The position numbers were made by a program, and so were the translations under genes. A stretch of 64,000 bases of DNA from CAZCFB01 sp964511535 (GTDB lineage: Bacteria > Myxococcota_A > Polyangia > GCA-2747355 > CAZCFB01), in assembly GCA_964511535.1 (NCBI GenBank), contig CAZEFW010000025.1:3694-67693 (forward strand). Reading direction: 5' to 3'. Below are positions 1 to 8,263 of this stretch, one piece after another. The notes under the pieces were generated by a model that made no database searches, was not told where the DNA came from, and saw only the letters and a list, made by a program, of their open reading frames with translations. How positions within the stretch are numbered: position 1 is the stretch's first letter; every line of letters begins with the position of its first letter.

Positions 1-69
1 CAGCAGCACGAACACGCCCTTGCCCACCAGCCCGGCCGCGTGCCAGACCTCGATCAGACTGAATGACAT
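1..69 (-). CDS. ExbB/TolQ/MotA-type proton channel, N-terminal fragment
   Basis: Only the first 23 codons are in the window; the gene runs off the left edge. Reading on the minus strand from ATG at 69 gives MSFSLIEVWHAAGLVGKGVF and then VLL, a typical start of ExbB-like proteins (short amphipathic segment leading into the first membrane helix). A GGAG-type ribosome binding site lies about 8 bases upstream. It follows the tonB-like gene on the same strand with a 55-bp gap, as expected of a TonB-ExbB(-ExbD) energy-transduction operon of the inner membrane. The family call rests on few residues plus context. Confidence 0.6.
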   Translation of the reverse strand, partial: MSFSLIEVWHAAGLVGKGVFVLL

Positions 70-124
70 CTACTCTTCTCCTGTCGGGGCTGCACCCCGA
101 TCTTTCGGCTTCAACTTCCCCACA

Positions 125-859
125 TCACTCCAGGCGGAATATGAACCGCACCGGGAAACAGACCGGGGTCGGCTCGCCGTCCACCAGGTACGGCTTGTAG
201 CGCCAGGTCATCACCTTGCTCAGCACCTCGTCGTCCAGCACCGGCAGGCTCTTGAGGATCTTGGTGCGCCCGCGGTCCACGTTGCCCCTCGCCGTCAGGC
301 AGAGCTTGACGATGATCACCCCCTGCACCTTGGCCATACGCGCCGCCGGCAAGTAAGCGGGCTTGGCGCCGCTCAGCTTCAGCTTCTCCACCACCTGCCG
401 CTTGACGAACACCGGCTTCTTCTCGACCTTCGGCTTGGGCTGCGGGATGGCCGCCACGGACCCGCCCGGCACGCCGCCCTCAACGCCGCCCTCCACGCCG
501 CCCTCCTGCCCACCTGCCGGCTCCGGCTCCGGCTCGGGCTCCTTGTCCTGCTTCGGCTTTGGCGGCGGCGGCTTGTCCGGCGGCTGGATCTCCACCGGCT
601 TGGGCTTCGGCTTGGCCCGCGGCCGCTTCGGCTTGGGCCGCGGCTTGGCCGCTGGCGGCGGCGGAGGTGGCGGCGGCGGCGGCGGGGCCACCGAGAAGAA
701 GGTGATGGTCACCTGGGGCTCTGGCAGCTCCTCGACATGGAACAACGACAGGAAGATGAGGAACGCCAGCCCGCCGCCGTGGAGCCCGATGGAGAAGGCG
801 AGGGTGAAGAAGCGCGCCTTGCCGCTCTTCTTCCGGCCTCCCATGTAGCTCTCGAACAA
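125..859 (-). CDS. tonB: TonB family energy transducer
   Basis: 244-residue protein with the three-part TonB layout. There is one membrane anchor at about residues 18-40. A Pro/Lys/Glu-rich periplasmic spacer follows at about 55-115, with an 11-proline run and KPKP and PEPE repeats, then a Gly-rich GGVEGGVEGGV stretch. A C-terminal TonB domain (about 165-244) contains the pattern VxxGRTKILKSLPVLDDE followed by MTWRYKPYLVDG. It would carry proton-motive force from ExbB/ExbD to outer-membrane receptors. The start chosen is TTG at 859, with GGGGAG six bases upstream; ATG at 844 (MGGRKK) is the alternative. It lies 21 bp after the TPR lipoprotein gene and before the ExbB fragment, so probably one operon. 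Confidence 0.88.
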   Translation of the reverse strand: MFESYMGGRKKSGKARFFTLAFSIGLHGGGLAFLIFLSLFHVEELPEPQVTITFFSVAPPPPPPPPPPPAAKPRPKPKRPRAKPKPKPVEIQPPDKPPPPKPKQDKEPEPEPEPAGGQEGGVEGGVEGGVPGGSVAAIPQPKPKVEKKPVFVKRQVVEKLKLSGAKPAYLPAARMAKVQGVIIVKLCLTARGNVDRGRTKILKSLPVLDDEVLSKVMTWRYKPYLVDGEPTPVCFPVRFIFRLE

Positions 860-880
860 CGGCGTCTCCCCGCTTCTGCC

Positions 881-1714
881 TCAGTTGGTCCCGGCGGGCG
901 TCTTGTCCGCCTCGGCCTTCGCCTTCGCCTTCTTCATCACGGCCATGGCGCGTTTGTAGTACTCCCGCGCCTTGCCCATGTCTCGATCCCGCGCGGCCTG
1001 GTCCACCTGCCCCTTGGCTCGTTCACGGTACAGCAGGTTGGCGTAGGTCAGCGCCTCGCCATAATCCGGGCGGATGCCGAGGGCCTGCTCCAGCGCCGCG
1101 AGCCCCCGATCGGCCAGCCGCACCCTGGCCTCGCCGGCCAGGCGATCGTTCTTGTACAGCTGCTTCCAGCACAGGGTGCCGATGAGGTAACGCGCCCGGG
1201 CCTCACCCGGCAGCAGCGTGGCGCGCTTTTCGTACCAGCCGAGGGCCTCGTCGAGCTTGCCGGCCTTGGAGGCGACCATGCCGAGGCTGGATACCGTCTT
1301 GACATCCTTTGGGTTTCTCTTGTGCTGCTTCTTCAGGAAGGTCAGCGCGTCGTCCAGCCTGTCGGCGTCCAGCAGCACCTGAAGGTAATAACGCGGGCCC
1401 CGGTCGTCCGCCGGCGCGAGCTTCATCAACGTCTCGAAGGCGTCAGCAGCCCCGGAGTAGTAGTAGGTCGACTTGGGTGGGCTGTACAGGGCCGCCAGCG
1501 CCATGTTGGTGTAGCCGAGGTGGAGCTGGAGCGTGGGGAAGTCAGGATCCAGCTGCCTGGACTGCTCGTATCGACGCAGCGCCTCGGCGAGGTTACCCGC
1601 CTTGTACAGGCTGTTGCCCTCCTTGATCAGAGACCGGGCCTGCATCTTCTCGCATCCGACGAGGGAGATGCTGGCCGCTGCAATGAGCAACCCGAGAGCC
1701 AAACCGGTCCGCAT
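881..1714 (-). CDS. TPR-repeat lipoprotein
   Basis: 277 residues from ATG 1714. A longer in-frame reading exists upstream, but ATG 1714 directly gives a signal peptide (MRTGLALGLLIAAASISLVG) ending in a lipobox with Cys20, so the start is well supported. The mature part is a run of TPR-like helical hairpins (NSLYKAGNLAEALRRYEQS, KLDEALGWYEKRATLLPGEA, YGEALTYANLLY) ending in an Ala/Lys-rich coil. TPR proteins mediate protein-protein contacts; a lipoprotein upstream of tonB/exbB is likely an envelope scaffold for that system. The specific partner is unknown. Confidence 0.8.
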   Translation of the reverse strand: MRTGLALGLLIAAASISLVGCEKMQARSLIKEGNSLYKAGNLAEALRRYEQSRQLDPDFPTLQLHLGYTNMALAALYSPPKSTYYYSGAADAFETLMKLAPADDRGPRYYLQVLLDADRLDDALTFLKKQHKRNPKDVKTVSSLGMVASKAGKLDEALGWYEKRATLLPGEARARYLIGTLCWKQLYKNDRLAGEARVRLADRGLAALEQALGIRPDYGEALTYANLLYRERAKGQVDQAARDRDMGKAREYYKRAMAVMKKAKAKAEADKTPAGTN

Positions 1715-1992
1715 GGGCGTAATGTATAGCACTGTGAGGCCGCAACCGTCCACCATGACGGCGTGCGTTATCAGGATCGGCGATGTCCAATAACCTTTTA
1801 ATATCTCAGCCCAATGATCCAAATGCGGCCCGAGGCGGGGTTGACCTGTAGTCCCTGTACGGGTAGCGTATACCGGTTCGCAAGTCGGACTAGGCAGCAG
1901 CACCTGGAACCACAAGGAGCGCCCGACACACTAACACCGTACAAGGTAGGTGGCAGGTCGGCGTTTCGCTCCTCAACCCTTCGGGGGATATC

Positions 1993-4900
1993 GTGGCACG
2001 ATCAACTCTCCTGCTCGTAGACGGAGATACAAGAAACTTACGCGTTCTGGAGGTCAGCCTCCGCAAGGCGGGCTACGACGTGGTCACCGCTGAGAGCGGC
2101 GAGGACGCCCTGGCAAAGGTCGGCGGCGCTCACCCCGCCATGGTCATCTCGGACACTCAGCTCCCCGGAATGGACGGCTATGAATTCTGCAAGCAGCTGA
2201 AGCAGGACTCGCGCTGGGACCGGCTGCCGTTCATCTTCTTGACCCAGCAGGAAGGCATCGAGGAGAAGATCCGCGGCCTGGAGCTCGGCGTCGAGGAGTA
2301 CCTGACCAAGCCGATCTTCATCAAAGAGCTGCTGATCCGCATCAAGATGGTGCTGCAGAAAAAAGAGCGCGAGATCTTCACCGACAAGGAGGGCCAGACC
2401 ACCTTCAAGGGCACCCTGGCCGACATGGCGGTGGTGGATCTGATTCAGACCATGGAGCTGGGCCAGAAATCGGGGCTCGCGCAGTTCTCCAGAGATGACG
2501 GCCTGGGCGCGACCCTCTACTTCTCCGGCGGCAAGATCATCGACGCGGTGGAGGGAGAGACCCGCGGCGCCGACGCGGTCTACGCCCTGCTCGGCTGGGC
2601 CAACGGCAGCTTCGTGGTTGAGTTCCAGTCCGTCGAGCGCGCCGAGTCGATCACCGAATCGAACCAGGGCCTGCTGATGGAGGGGCTCAGGCGAGTGGAC
2701 GAGTGGAACCGCATCCGCATGCTGCTGCCAGATCAGGGCATCGCCCTCGAGCAGGATCCAGCCGCCGCGGACGCGGTGCGGGGCGAGCTGGATGCGGCCC
2801 AGAGCATGGTCCTGGCGCTCACGGACGGAGTGCGCTCGGTGGAGGATATCAACGGCGCCCTGGCCATGGACGACCTCGAGATCCTCTCGGCGGTGCGCCA
2901 GCTGCTGGAGATGGGGGTCCTGTTCGATCCGGCCGAAGATGTGCCGCCGGGCGACCCGCCGCCGCCACCTGACACCCTCTCGGGTGTGGGGGATTCTCCC
3001 ATTGTCCCGAGCGACCTGCCCCAGCCCGCGGCTTTTGGCTCGGAGCGGGGCGGACGTGGCGACGGCTCCATGCCGTCGCTCATGCCGCCTGGCAAGGAGG
3101 TGACCAACCCTGGGCACGCCGAGCCCGCCACCGTCGGACCCGAGATGAGCGCCGAGGCGCAGGAGGCAGAGAGGGGCGACTGGGACGAGCCCATCGTGCG
3201 CAGCAACACGCAGCCGTTCGGACAGGCGATCCAGGCGCCAGGCGAGGCGGATCAGAACCTGGTGGACGTGCCGCCCGAGGAGATGGAGGAGGACGGCGAG
3301 GAGCCGCCATTCTACCCGGATGAGGCGGACCTGCCACCGATCCCCGAGGACGCAGAGGGCGAGCTGCCGCCCATCCCCGAGGACGCAGATGATGAGCTGC
3401 CGCCCATCCCCGAGGACGCAGATGATGAGCTGCCGCCCATCCCCGAGGACGCAGATGATGAGCAGCCCCCCATGGCCGAGGACGCCGAGGCGGAGTTGCC
3501 TCCCATGGCCGACGAACTCGCGGCCGACGCGCCCCTCGCTGCCCAGGACGAGCGCCATGGGCTGGACGTGGACGAGGCCGCGGAGACCGCTCGCTTCCAG
3601 GCGCTGCCCGACGAGGACGAGGAAGCTGACGCCATCGAGGACGAGGAGCCGCCGCCTCAGATCACGGCCGCTCTGACCGACAGCACCGAGGAGCTGACCG
3701 ACCAGGTCTCACTCATCAGGCAGGACGAAGTCGCGGACGACGGTGAGCCGGTCTACCTGTTGCAGCAACCCGACGAGGGCGACGAGCAGGAGGCCGAGGA
3801 CTCGGCACAGGCCGCGGCGGACCGGGTGGCAGAGATGATGTCCGGCCAGGAGCCGGATCCGGAAGAGGAGCCGGAGGCGGACGCCCACGACGACGAGACC
3901 TCGTCGCAGGAGGCGGCGGCAGATGCGGACGACGCCGACGATGAGCCGGCCGAGAAGCTGAGCCGCAAGCAAAAGAAGAAGAAGCGGCGCAAGGGCAAGA
4001 AGGGCAAGAAGGGCAAGAAGGAGCGCGCCTCGGAGCCCACCACCGGGAACCTGATCCCGTTCCCCGGATCCCCGCGAGACGAGCGCCAGGCGCCGACGGT
4101 GGACATGCCCTCAGGCGGCTCCGCCGAGCCCGCACCCAGGGTCTCCATCGCCGAGGCCGCCGAGGAGGCGGCCTTGTTGTCGGGGGCGGAGGACCCGAGC
4201 GAGGTGTCGATCAACGTCCGGGACGAGGAGTTCTTCAACTCCGACTACACGGGCGACGATCTGTCAGCCTTTGACGAATCGCTCATCGTGCCCGCGGGGC
4301 CGCCGCCCAAGTGGCGCCTGCCGGCGCTCATCGTGGCTGGCGTCGCGCTGATCGGCGCCAGCATAACCACCTACTACCTCGTCACGTCGCCCTACATCGG
4401 CGACGGCCCGGCGCACCTGCGGGTGGATCCCGCCAGCCTGGCCAAGCAGGAGGCCGAGCGGCGCAAGGCCGAGGAGGCCCGGCGCCAGGCCGACGAGAAA
4501 GAGCAGCAGGCGTTCCTGGATGGCAAGCACAAAGGCGGCGGAGCCCCGGCCGCGTCTGCAGCAGCCGCGCCGGCCCCCAAGCCCTCCCCGGCGGCAGCCA
4601 CACCTGCGGCTGCCGCGGCTGCCGCAGGCGCGCCTGCACCAGCCGCGCCTGCGCCGGCCACGCCAGAGGCGGCCAAGCCAGCGCCCACTGCGGCCGCCCC
4701 GGCGACGCCGGAGCCTGCAAAGCCAGCCCCCGCCCCTGCCGCCAAGCCGCCCGCTCCGGCGCCTGCCGCGGCGCCTGCCGCGCCTGCTGCTGGCGGCGAG
4801 TACGCCACCCTGCTGGCCGAGGCCAAGGCCCTGATGAAGAAGCGCAAGAAGCGCAACGCCATCAAGAAGTTCAAGGCGGCCATCAAGGCCAACCCCGAAG

Positions 4901-5148
4901 GCTGGGAGGCCATGGAGCAGGTGGCCCTGTACAACATGGAGCTCGGCCGCATGGGCACCGCCTACAAGCTCGCCAAGAAGGTGGCGGCGCTCAACCCGGA
5001 GGCGCCTTACGCCCACCTCGTCATCGGCGGCATGCTCCAGGAGCGAGGCAACCGCTCCGGCGCGCGCAGGGCGTACAGCAAGTTCCTGCGGCTGTGCCCC
5101 AAGTGCCGCTACGCACGGGACATCCGCGCGGTGATGAAATCGATGTAA
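1993..5148 (+). CDS. Response-regulator/PATAN (DUF4388) protein with TM helix and C-terminal TPR
   Basis: 1051 residues, GTG start at 1993 preceded by GGGGG. Order of parts: REC domain at about 4-120 with the acidic pair after LLLVDGD, phosphoacceptor in ISDTQLPGMDG and Lys in LTKPIF; PATAN/DUF4388 domain at about 135-235 (FKGTLADMAVVDLIQTMELG); a helical segment to about 315; a very acidic, Pro-rich disordered region to about 655 with 11-residue repeats; a Lys cluster at 655-680; one predicted membrane helix at about 772-797; an Ala/Pro linker; and a C-terminal TPR-like domain with a Cys pair (CPKC). Cytoplasmic sensing and a periplasmic TPR on one chain suggest signal coupling across the inner membrane, possibly in gliding or polarity (inference from PATAN proteins of gliding myxobacteria). 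tsaD starts 5 bp after its stop. Confidence 0.75.
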   Translation: MARSTLLLVDGDTRNLRVLEVSLRKAGYDVVTAESGEDALAKVGGAHPAMVISDTQLPGMDGYEFCKQLKQDSRWDRLPFIFLTQQEGIEEKIRGLELGVEEYLTKPIFIKELLIRIKMVLQKKEREIFTDKEGQTTFKGTLADMAVVDLIQTMELGQKSGLAQFSRDDGLGATLYFSGGKIIDAVEGETRGADAVYALLGWANGSFVVEFQSVERAESITESNQGLLMEGLRRVDEWNRIRMLLPDQGIALEQDPAAADAVRGELDAAQSMVLALTDGVRSVEDINGALAMDDLEILSAVRQLLEMGVLFDPAEDVPPGDPPPPPDTLSGVGDSPIVPSDLPQPAAFGSERGGRGDGSMPSLMPPGKEVTNPGHAEPATVGPEMSAEAQEAERGDWDEPIVRSNTQPFGQAIQAPGEADQNLVDVPPEEMEEDGEEPPFYPDEADLPPIPEDAEGELPPIPEDADDELPPIPEDADDELPPIPEDADDEQPPMAEDAEAELPPMADELAADAPLAAQDERHGLDVDEAAETARFQALPDEDEEADAIEDEEPPPQITAALTDSTEELTDQVSLIRQDEVADDGEPVYLLQQPDEGDEQEAEDSAQAAADRVAEMMSGQEPDPEEEPEADAHDDETSSQEAAADADDADDEPAEKLSRKQKKKKRRKGKKGKKGKKERASEPTTGNLIPFPGSPRDERQAPTVDMPSGGSAEPAPRVSIAEAAEEAALLSGAEDPSEVSINVRDEEFFNSDYTGDDLSAFDESLIVPAGPPPKWRLPALIVAGVALIGASITTYYLVTSPYIGDGPAHLRVDPASLAKQEAERRKAEEARRQADEKEQQAFLDGKHKGGGAPAASAAAAPAPKPSPAAATPAAAAAAAGAPAPAAPAPATPEAAKPAPTAAAPATPEPAKPAPAPAAKPPAPAPAAAPAAPAAGGEYATLLAEAKALMKKRKKRNAIKKFKAAIKANPEGWEAMEQVALYNMELGRMGTAYKLAKKVAALNPEAPYAHLVIGGMLQERGNRSGARRAYSKFLRLCPKCRYARDIRAVMKSM
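3328..3525 (+). repeat. 33-bp in-frame tandem repeat, about six copies
   Basis: Units begin at 3328, 3361, 3394, 3427, 3460 and 3493. The three central copies are nearly identical and encode ELPPIPEDADD; the flanking copies have diverged (PPIPEDAEG, PPMAEDAEA). The repeat sits in the acidic disordered linker of the REC-PATAN protein, so copy-number change would alter linker length without breaking the frame. Confidence 0.9.
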
Positions 5149-5153
5149 CCCCC

Positions 5154-6158
5154 ATGCTGGTCCTGGGCGTCGAATCATCCTGCGACGAGACCGCGGCCGC
5201 CGTGGTCCGAGGCGGGCGAGAGATCCTGTCCAACATCGTCTCCTCGCAGGTGGAGGTGCACCGCCCGTACGGCGGCGTGGTGCCCGAGCTGGCGAGCCGG
5301 CACCATATCCGCAACATCACCGTGGTGCTGGAGCGCGCGCTGCAGGACGCGGACCTGACGCTGGACGATCTGGACGGCATCGCGGTCACCCGCGGGCCGG
5401 GCCTGGTGGGGGCGCTGCTGGTGGGGCTGCAGGCGGCCAAGGCGGTGGCCATGGTGTGCGGCAAGCCGCTGGTGGGGATCAACCACCTCGAGGGGCACCT
5501 GTGCGCGCCGGGGCTGCAGCCCGACATGCCCGAGCTCCCCGAACGCCACGTGGCGCTGCTGGTCTCCGGGGGACACACCGCGCTCATCGGCGTGGAGGGG
5601 TTCGGCGATTACCGGCTGCTGGGCGCATCGCGGGACGACGCGGCGGGCGAGGCTTTTGACAAGGTGGCCAAGCTGCTGGGGCTGGGCTACCCCGGCGGCC
5701 CGGTGATCGAACAGCTCGCGGCGGAGGGCGACCCGGCGGCCATCCGGTTCCCGCGGGCGCTGCCGCGCCGGGACGAGCTGGACTTCTCATTCTCCGGGCT
5801 CAAGACCGCCGTGGCCAATCATGTGCGGAAGCATGGCGCGCCCACCGGCAGCCAACTTCATGATCTGTGCGCGTCGTTTCAGCAGGCCGTATGCGACGTG
5901 CTGGTCCGCAAGGCATGCCGCGCGGTGCGCGTGCGCCGGGCCAGGGCGCTGGTGGCAGGCGGCGGCGTGTTGGCCAACGGGGCGGTGCGGGCCGCCCTCG
6001 AGCAGGCCGCGGCCCGGGAGGGGTTCGCCCTGCAGGTCCCGCCGGTCTCGCTGTGCACTGACAACGCGGCCATGATCGCCGCGGCCGGGCACCGAAGGCT
6101 CGAGCGCGGCGAGCGGCATGGCCTCGACCTCAACGCCGAGCCGAGGCTGCGCCTGTGA
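5154..6158 (+). CDS. tsaD: tRNA t6A37 threonylcarbamoyltransferase TsaD
   Basis: 334 residues, the normal bacterial length. TsaD transfers the threonylcarbamoyl group from TC-AMP to A37 of ANN-decoding tRNAs, working with TsaB and TsaE. The N-terminus MLVLGVESSCDETAAAVV is diagnostic. The metal-binding histidines appear as NHLEGH (His111 and His115, the same numbers as in E. coli), SGGHT and CTDNAAMIA complete the ASKHA-fold signature. It starts 5 bp after the REC-PATAN gene and its TGA overlaps the GTG start of rsmA, so the three are probably co-transcribed. tsaB is in the same window (46501). Confidence 0.97.
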   Translation: MLVLGVESSCDETAAAVVRGGREILSNIVSSQVEVHRPYGGVVPELASRHHIRNITVVLERALQDADLTLDDLDGIAVTRGPGLVGALLVGLQAAKAVAMVCGKPLVGINHLEGHLCAPGLQPDMPELPERHVALLVSGGHTALIGVEGFGDYRLLGASRDDAAGEAFDKVAKLLGLGYPGGPVIEQLAAEGDPAAIRFPRALPRRDELDFSFSGLKTAVANHVRKHGAPTGSQLHDLCASFQQAVCDVLVRKACRAVRVRRARALVAGGGVLANGAVRAALEQAAAREGFALQVPPVSLCTDNAAMIAAAGHRRLERGERHGLDLNAEPRLRL

Positions 6159-7015
6159 GCGGCCAGCCCCCTTCGAGCCCCTCCCCGGCAGCCCTGCTGC
6201 GCCAGCATGGCCTCTCGGCCAAAAAGAGCTGGGGCCAGTGCTTCCTGCATGATCCCGGCGTGGTTCGCCGCATCGTGGAGGCGGTGGCCCCCCGGGAAGG
6301 CGAGACGGTGGTGGAGATCGGCGCCGGGCTGGGGGTGCTCACCGAGGCGCTGGCTGCCGACGGCCGGTGCGGCAAGGTGGTCGCCGTGGAGCGCGACCGG
6401 GACATGGTGCAGGTGCTGAATCAGCGGCTGGGGCAGGAGCCCCGAATCGAGCTGCGAGAGGCCAACGCTCTGACTCTGGACCTGAGCCCCTTCGGCCAGC
6501 GGGTCTCGGTGGTGGGCAACCTGCCCTACAACATCTCCTCGCCGCTGCTGTTCCACCTGTTGGCCCAGCCCGCCCATATCCGCGCGGCCACCCTGATGTT
6601 CCAGAAAGAGCTCGCCCAGCGCATCGCCGCCGGGCCGGGTGGCAAGCGCTACGGCGTGCCGAGCGTGCTCTGTCGGCTGGTGGCTCGGGTGCGCCACTGC
6701 TTCGACGTACCCCGGGGCTGCTTCTTCCCGCCGCCCCGGGTGGACTCTGCGGTGGTTCAGCTGGAGTTTGACGCTGAGCCCGGGTCCGCCGTGAGGTACG
6801 AGCACACCGCGCGGGTGGTCAAGGTCGCCTTCGGCGCCCGCCGCAAGACCCTGCGCAAGGCGCTGTCCAGGGCCTACGACCGGCAGGCCGTGGACGCGGC
6901 CCTGGCCACGGTGGGCATCGACCCCGCGCGCCGGGCCGAGACCCTGACGGTGGAAGAGTTCGTCGCCCTGGCGGCCCAGCTGGAGGAGACATGGGAAGGC
7001 GCGCCCTCCACCTGA
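6155..7015 (+). CDS. rsmA: 16S rRNA (adenine1518/1519-N6)-dimethyltransferase RsmA/KsgA
   Basis: 286 residues. It dimethylates the two adjacent adenines in the 3'-terminal helix of 16S rRNA using SAM, late in small-subunit assembly. Seen: KSWGQCFLHD at the start of the domain, the SAM loop EIGAGLGVLT (about 54-63) and the catalytic NLPYN motif (122-126) of the KsgA/Dim1 family, then FFPPPRVDSAVV. The GTG start overlaps the tsaD stop in a GTGA junction, implying translational coupling. A longer than usual Pro/Ser-rich N-terminus (about 15 residues) precedes the domain. Confidence 0.96.
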   Translation: MSGQPPSSPSPAALLRQHGLSAKKSWGQCFLHDPGVVRRIVEAVAPREGETVVEIGAGLGVLTEALAADGRCGKVVAVERDRDMVQVLNQRLGQEPRIELREANALTLDLSPFGQRVSVVGNLPYNISSPLLFHLLAQPAHIRAATLMFQKELAQRIAAGPGGKRYGVPSVLCRLVARVRHCFDVPRGCFFPPPRVDSAVVQLEFDAEPGSAVRYEHTARVVKVAFGARRKTLRKALSRAYDRQAVDAALATVGIDPARRAETLTVEEFVALAAQLEETWEGAPST

Positions 7016-7440
7016 TGGCGCTGGCGCATCATCGCCCCGAACATGCCCGCCGGTGTGTCCACCTCCCGCTGGGCGGCCGCCGCCTCGCCCTGTGCGCCCG
7101 CTGCCTGGGGCTCTATCCGGTGCTGCTGGCCGCCCTGGCCATACAGTGGTACGTCGGCCTGGGCCCGCTGGGCACCGTGGACCTGGTGGTGGCGCTGGCC
7201 CTGGCCGCGCCGGCGCTGCTCGACTGGGGGGCGGGCTGGCTGGATCCGCGCTCCGGCAGCAACGCCCGCCGGCTGACCACCGGCGCGCTGCTCGGCCTGG
7301 CCCTGGGACGCTCCCTGTGGCTCAACGCCCGCGACCCCCGCTCCGAGGTGCTCTGGATCCAGCTGTTCCTCCTGGCCGCAGGCGCAGGCGCGTTTTTCCT
7401 GGTCCGTCGCCTGCGACCGGAGCGCGATCAGGGAATTTGA
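6991..7440 (+). CDS. DUF2085 family small membrane protein
   Basis: 149 residues, overlapping the end of rsmA by 25 bp. The chosen ATG at 6991 has GGAGGAG eight bases upstream; a second ATG at 7015 forms a TGATG junction with the rsmA stop but has a poor ribosome site. The N-terminus carries the DUF2085 signature: HHRPEHARRC, then GGRRLALCARCLGLY, where His and Cys residues could bind metal or heme. Three or four hydrophobic helices follow. Function of the family is unknown. Confidence 0.75.
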   Translation: MGRRALHLMALAHHRPEHARRCVHLPLGGRRLALCARCLGLYPVLLAALAIQWYVGLGPLGTVDLVVALALAAPALLDWGAGWLDPRSGSNARRLTTGALLGLALGRSLWLNARDPRSEVLWIQLFLLAAGAGAFFLVRRLRPERDQGI

Positions 7441-7488
7441 CGCGGAAAGTCACCCAAGCAAGCATCTGTAATTATTCGAAATCCCTCA

Positions 7489-7516
7489 TTCCTTGCTCCT
7501 GGTTCCTTGTTCCCCA
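7489..7516 (+). repeat. Tandem heptamer array (TTCCTTG type)
   Basis: Four 7-bp units in the spacer before the sigma-factor gene: TTCCTTG, CTCCTGG, TTCCTTG, TTCCCCA. It is short and degenerate, and is listed because eight other sites in the window have the same construction of 7- or 8-bp units. Confidence 0.5.
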
Positions 7517-7622
7517 GAACTTATCCCCCCCCCACCCGTTAGTAATCCTCGGAGGTTGAAGAATTGCCCCTGCAGGGCCCGTGAGCTAGCATCGACTCCC
7601 ACGGACAAGGCAGGGGAAACAC

Positions 7623-8231
7623 GTGTCGCTGGAGCACCTCGCTGACGAGGAACTGATGGCTGCGTATCAGCAGGGCGATACGCGTGCCTTCGAAATGCTC
7701 CTCAAGCGGCACCGGAGACCGGTGTTCAACTTCCTCTACCGACAGGTAGGGGATGGGAACCTGGCGGAGGATCTTCTGCAGGATGTCTTTTTGCGGGTCA
7801 TACGCAGCGCGGCGCGATACAGCCCCAGGGCCAAGTTCACCACCTGGCTGTACACCATCGCGCGCAACCTTTGCGTGGACAACGCAAGGCGCGCCAAACA
7901 CAGGCGGCACGCCTCGCTGGACGCCACGCTGGGCAAGGACCCGGACGGCAAGCAGACCCTGCTGGACAAGGTCCCCCATGGCGGTCCAGCGGTGGACCGG
8001 CAGGCCATGGGCGGTGAGCTGCGGCAGCACCTGCAGGAGGCCATCGCCTCGCTGGGTGACGATCAGCGGGAGGTCTTCCTGATGCGAGAGCAGCTCAACC
8101 TGCCGTTCAAGGAGATCGCCGAGATCATCGGCTGCCCCGAGAACACGGTGAAGAGCCGCATGCGGTATGCGCTGGAGCACCTGCGGCGGTGTCTTGATGA
8201 ATATCGAGACTTCGCCCAGGCTATTAAATAG
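7623..8231 (+). CDS. RNA polymerase ECF-type sigma factor (sigma-70 family)
   Basis: 202 residues, GTG start at 7623 with AGGGGAAAC upstream. Region 2 spans about 10-85 (DTRAFEMLLKRHRRPVFNFL, EDLLQDVFLRV, FTTWLYTIARN, which is the -10 recognition and melting part). Region 4 spans about 130-185 (QREVFLMREQLNLPFKEIAE, then GCPENTVKSRMRYALEHLR, the -35 binding helix-turn-helix). There are no regions 1 or 3, as in ECF/RpoE-like factors. The next gene, 32 bp downstream, is a ZAS zinc-finger anti-sigma factor, so it is probably held inactive at the membrane until an envelope signal. Confidence 0.93.
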   Translation: MSLEHLADEELMAAYQQGDTRAFEMLLKRHRRPVFNFLYRQVGDGNLAEDLLQDVFLRVIRSAARYSPRAKFTTWLYTIARNLCVDNARRAKHRRHASLDATLGKDPDGKQTLLDKVPHGGPAVDRQAMGGELRQHLQEAIASLGDDQREVFLMREQLNLPFKEIAEIIGCPENTVKSRMRYALEHLRRCLDEYRDFAQAIK

Positions 8232-8263
8232 GGTGAAGCGAAGGAGACGCGGGATAGGCTGAA

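Noticed and set aside
20..1729. A 569-residue open frame on the plus strand opposite tonB and the TPR gene
   Set aside because: It is the antisense of two clearly recognisable genes, has low-complexity Leu/Arg/His composition typical of GC-rich shadow frames, and no family motif.
1715..1992. A tRNA-like TΨC sequence (GGTTCGCAAGTC) and a TTGACC -35 box between the TPR and REC-PATAN genes
   Set aside because: No acceptor stem or anticodon arm can be paired around it, and the -10 region at the expected distance does not match, so neither a tRNA nor a firm promoter is claimed.
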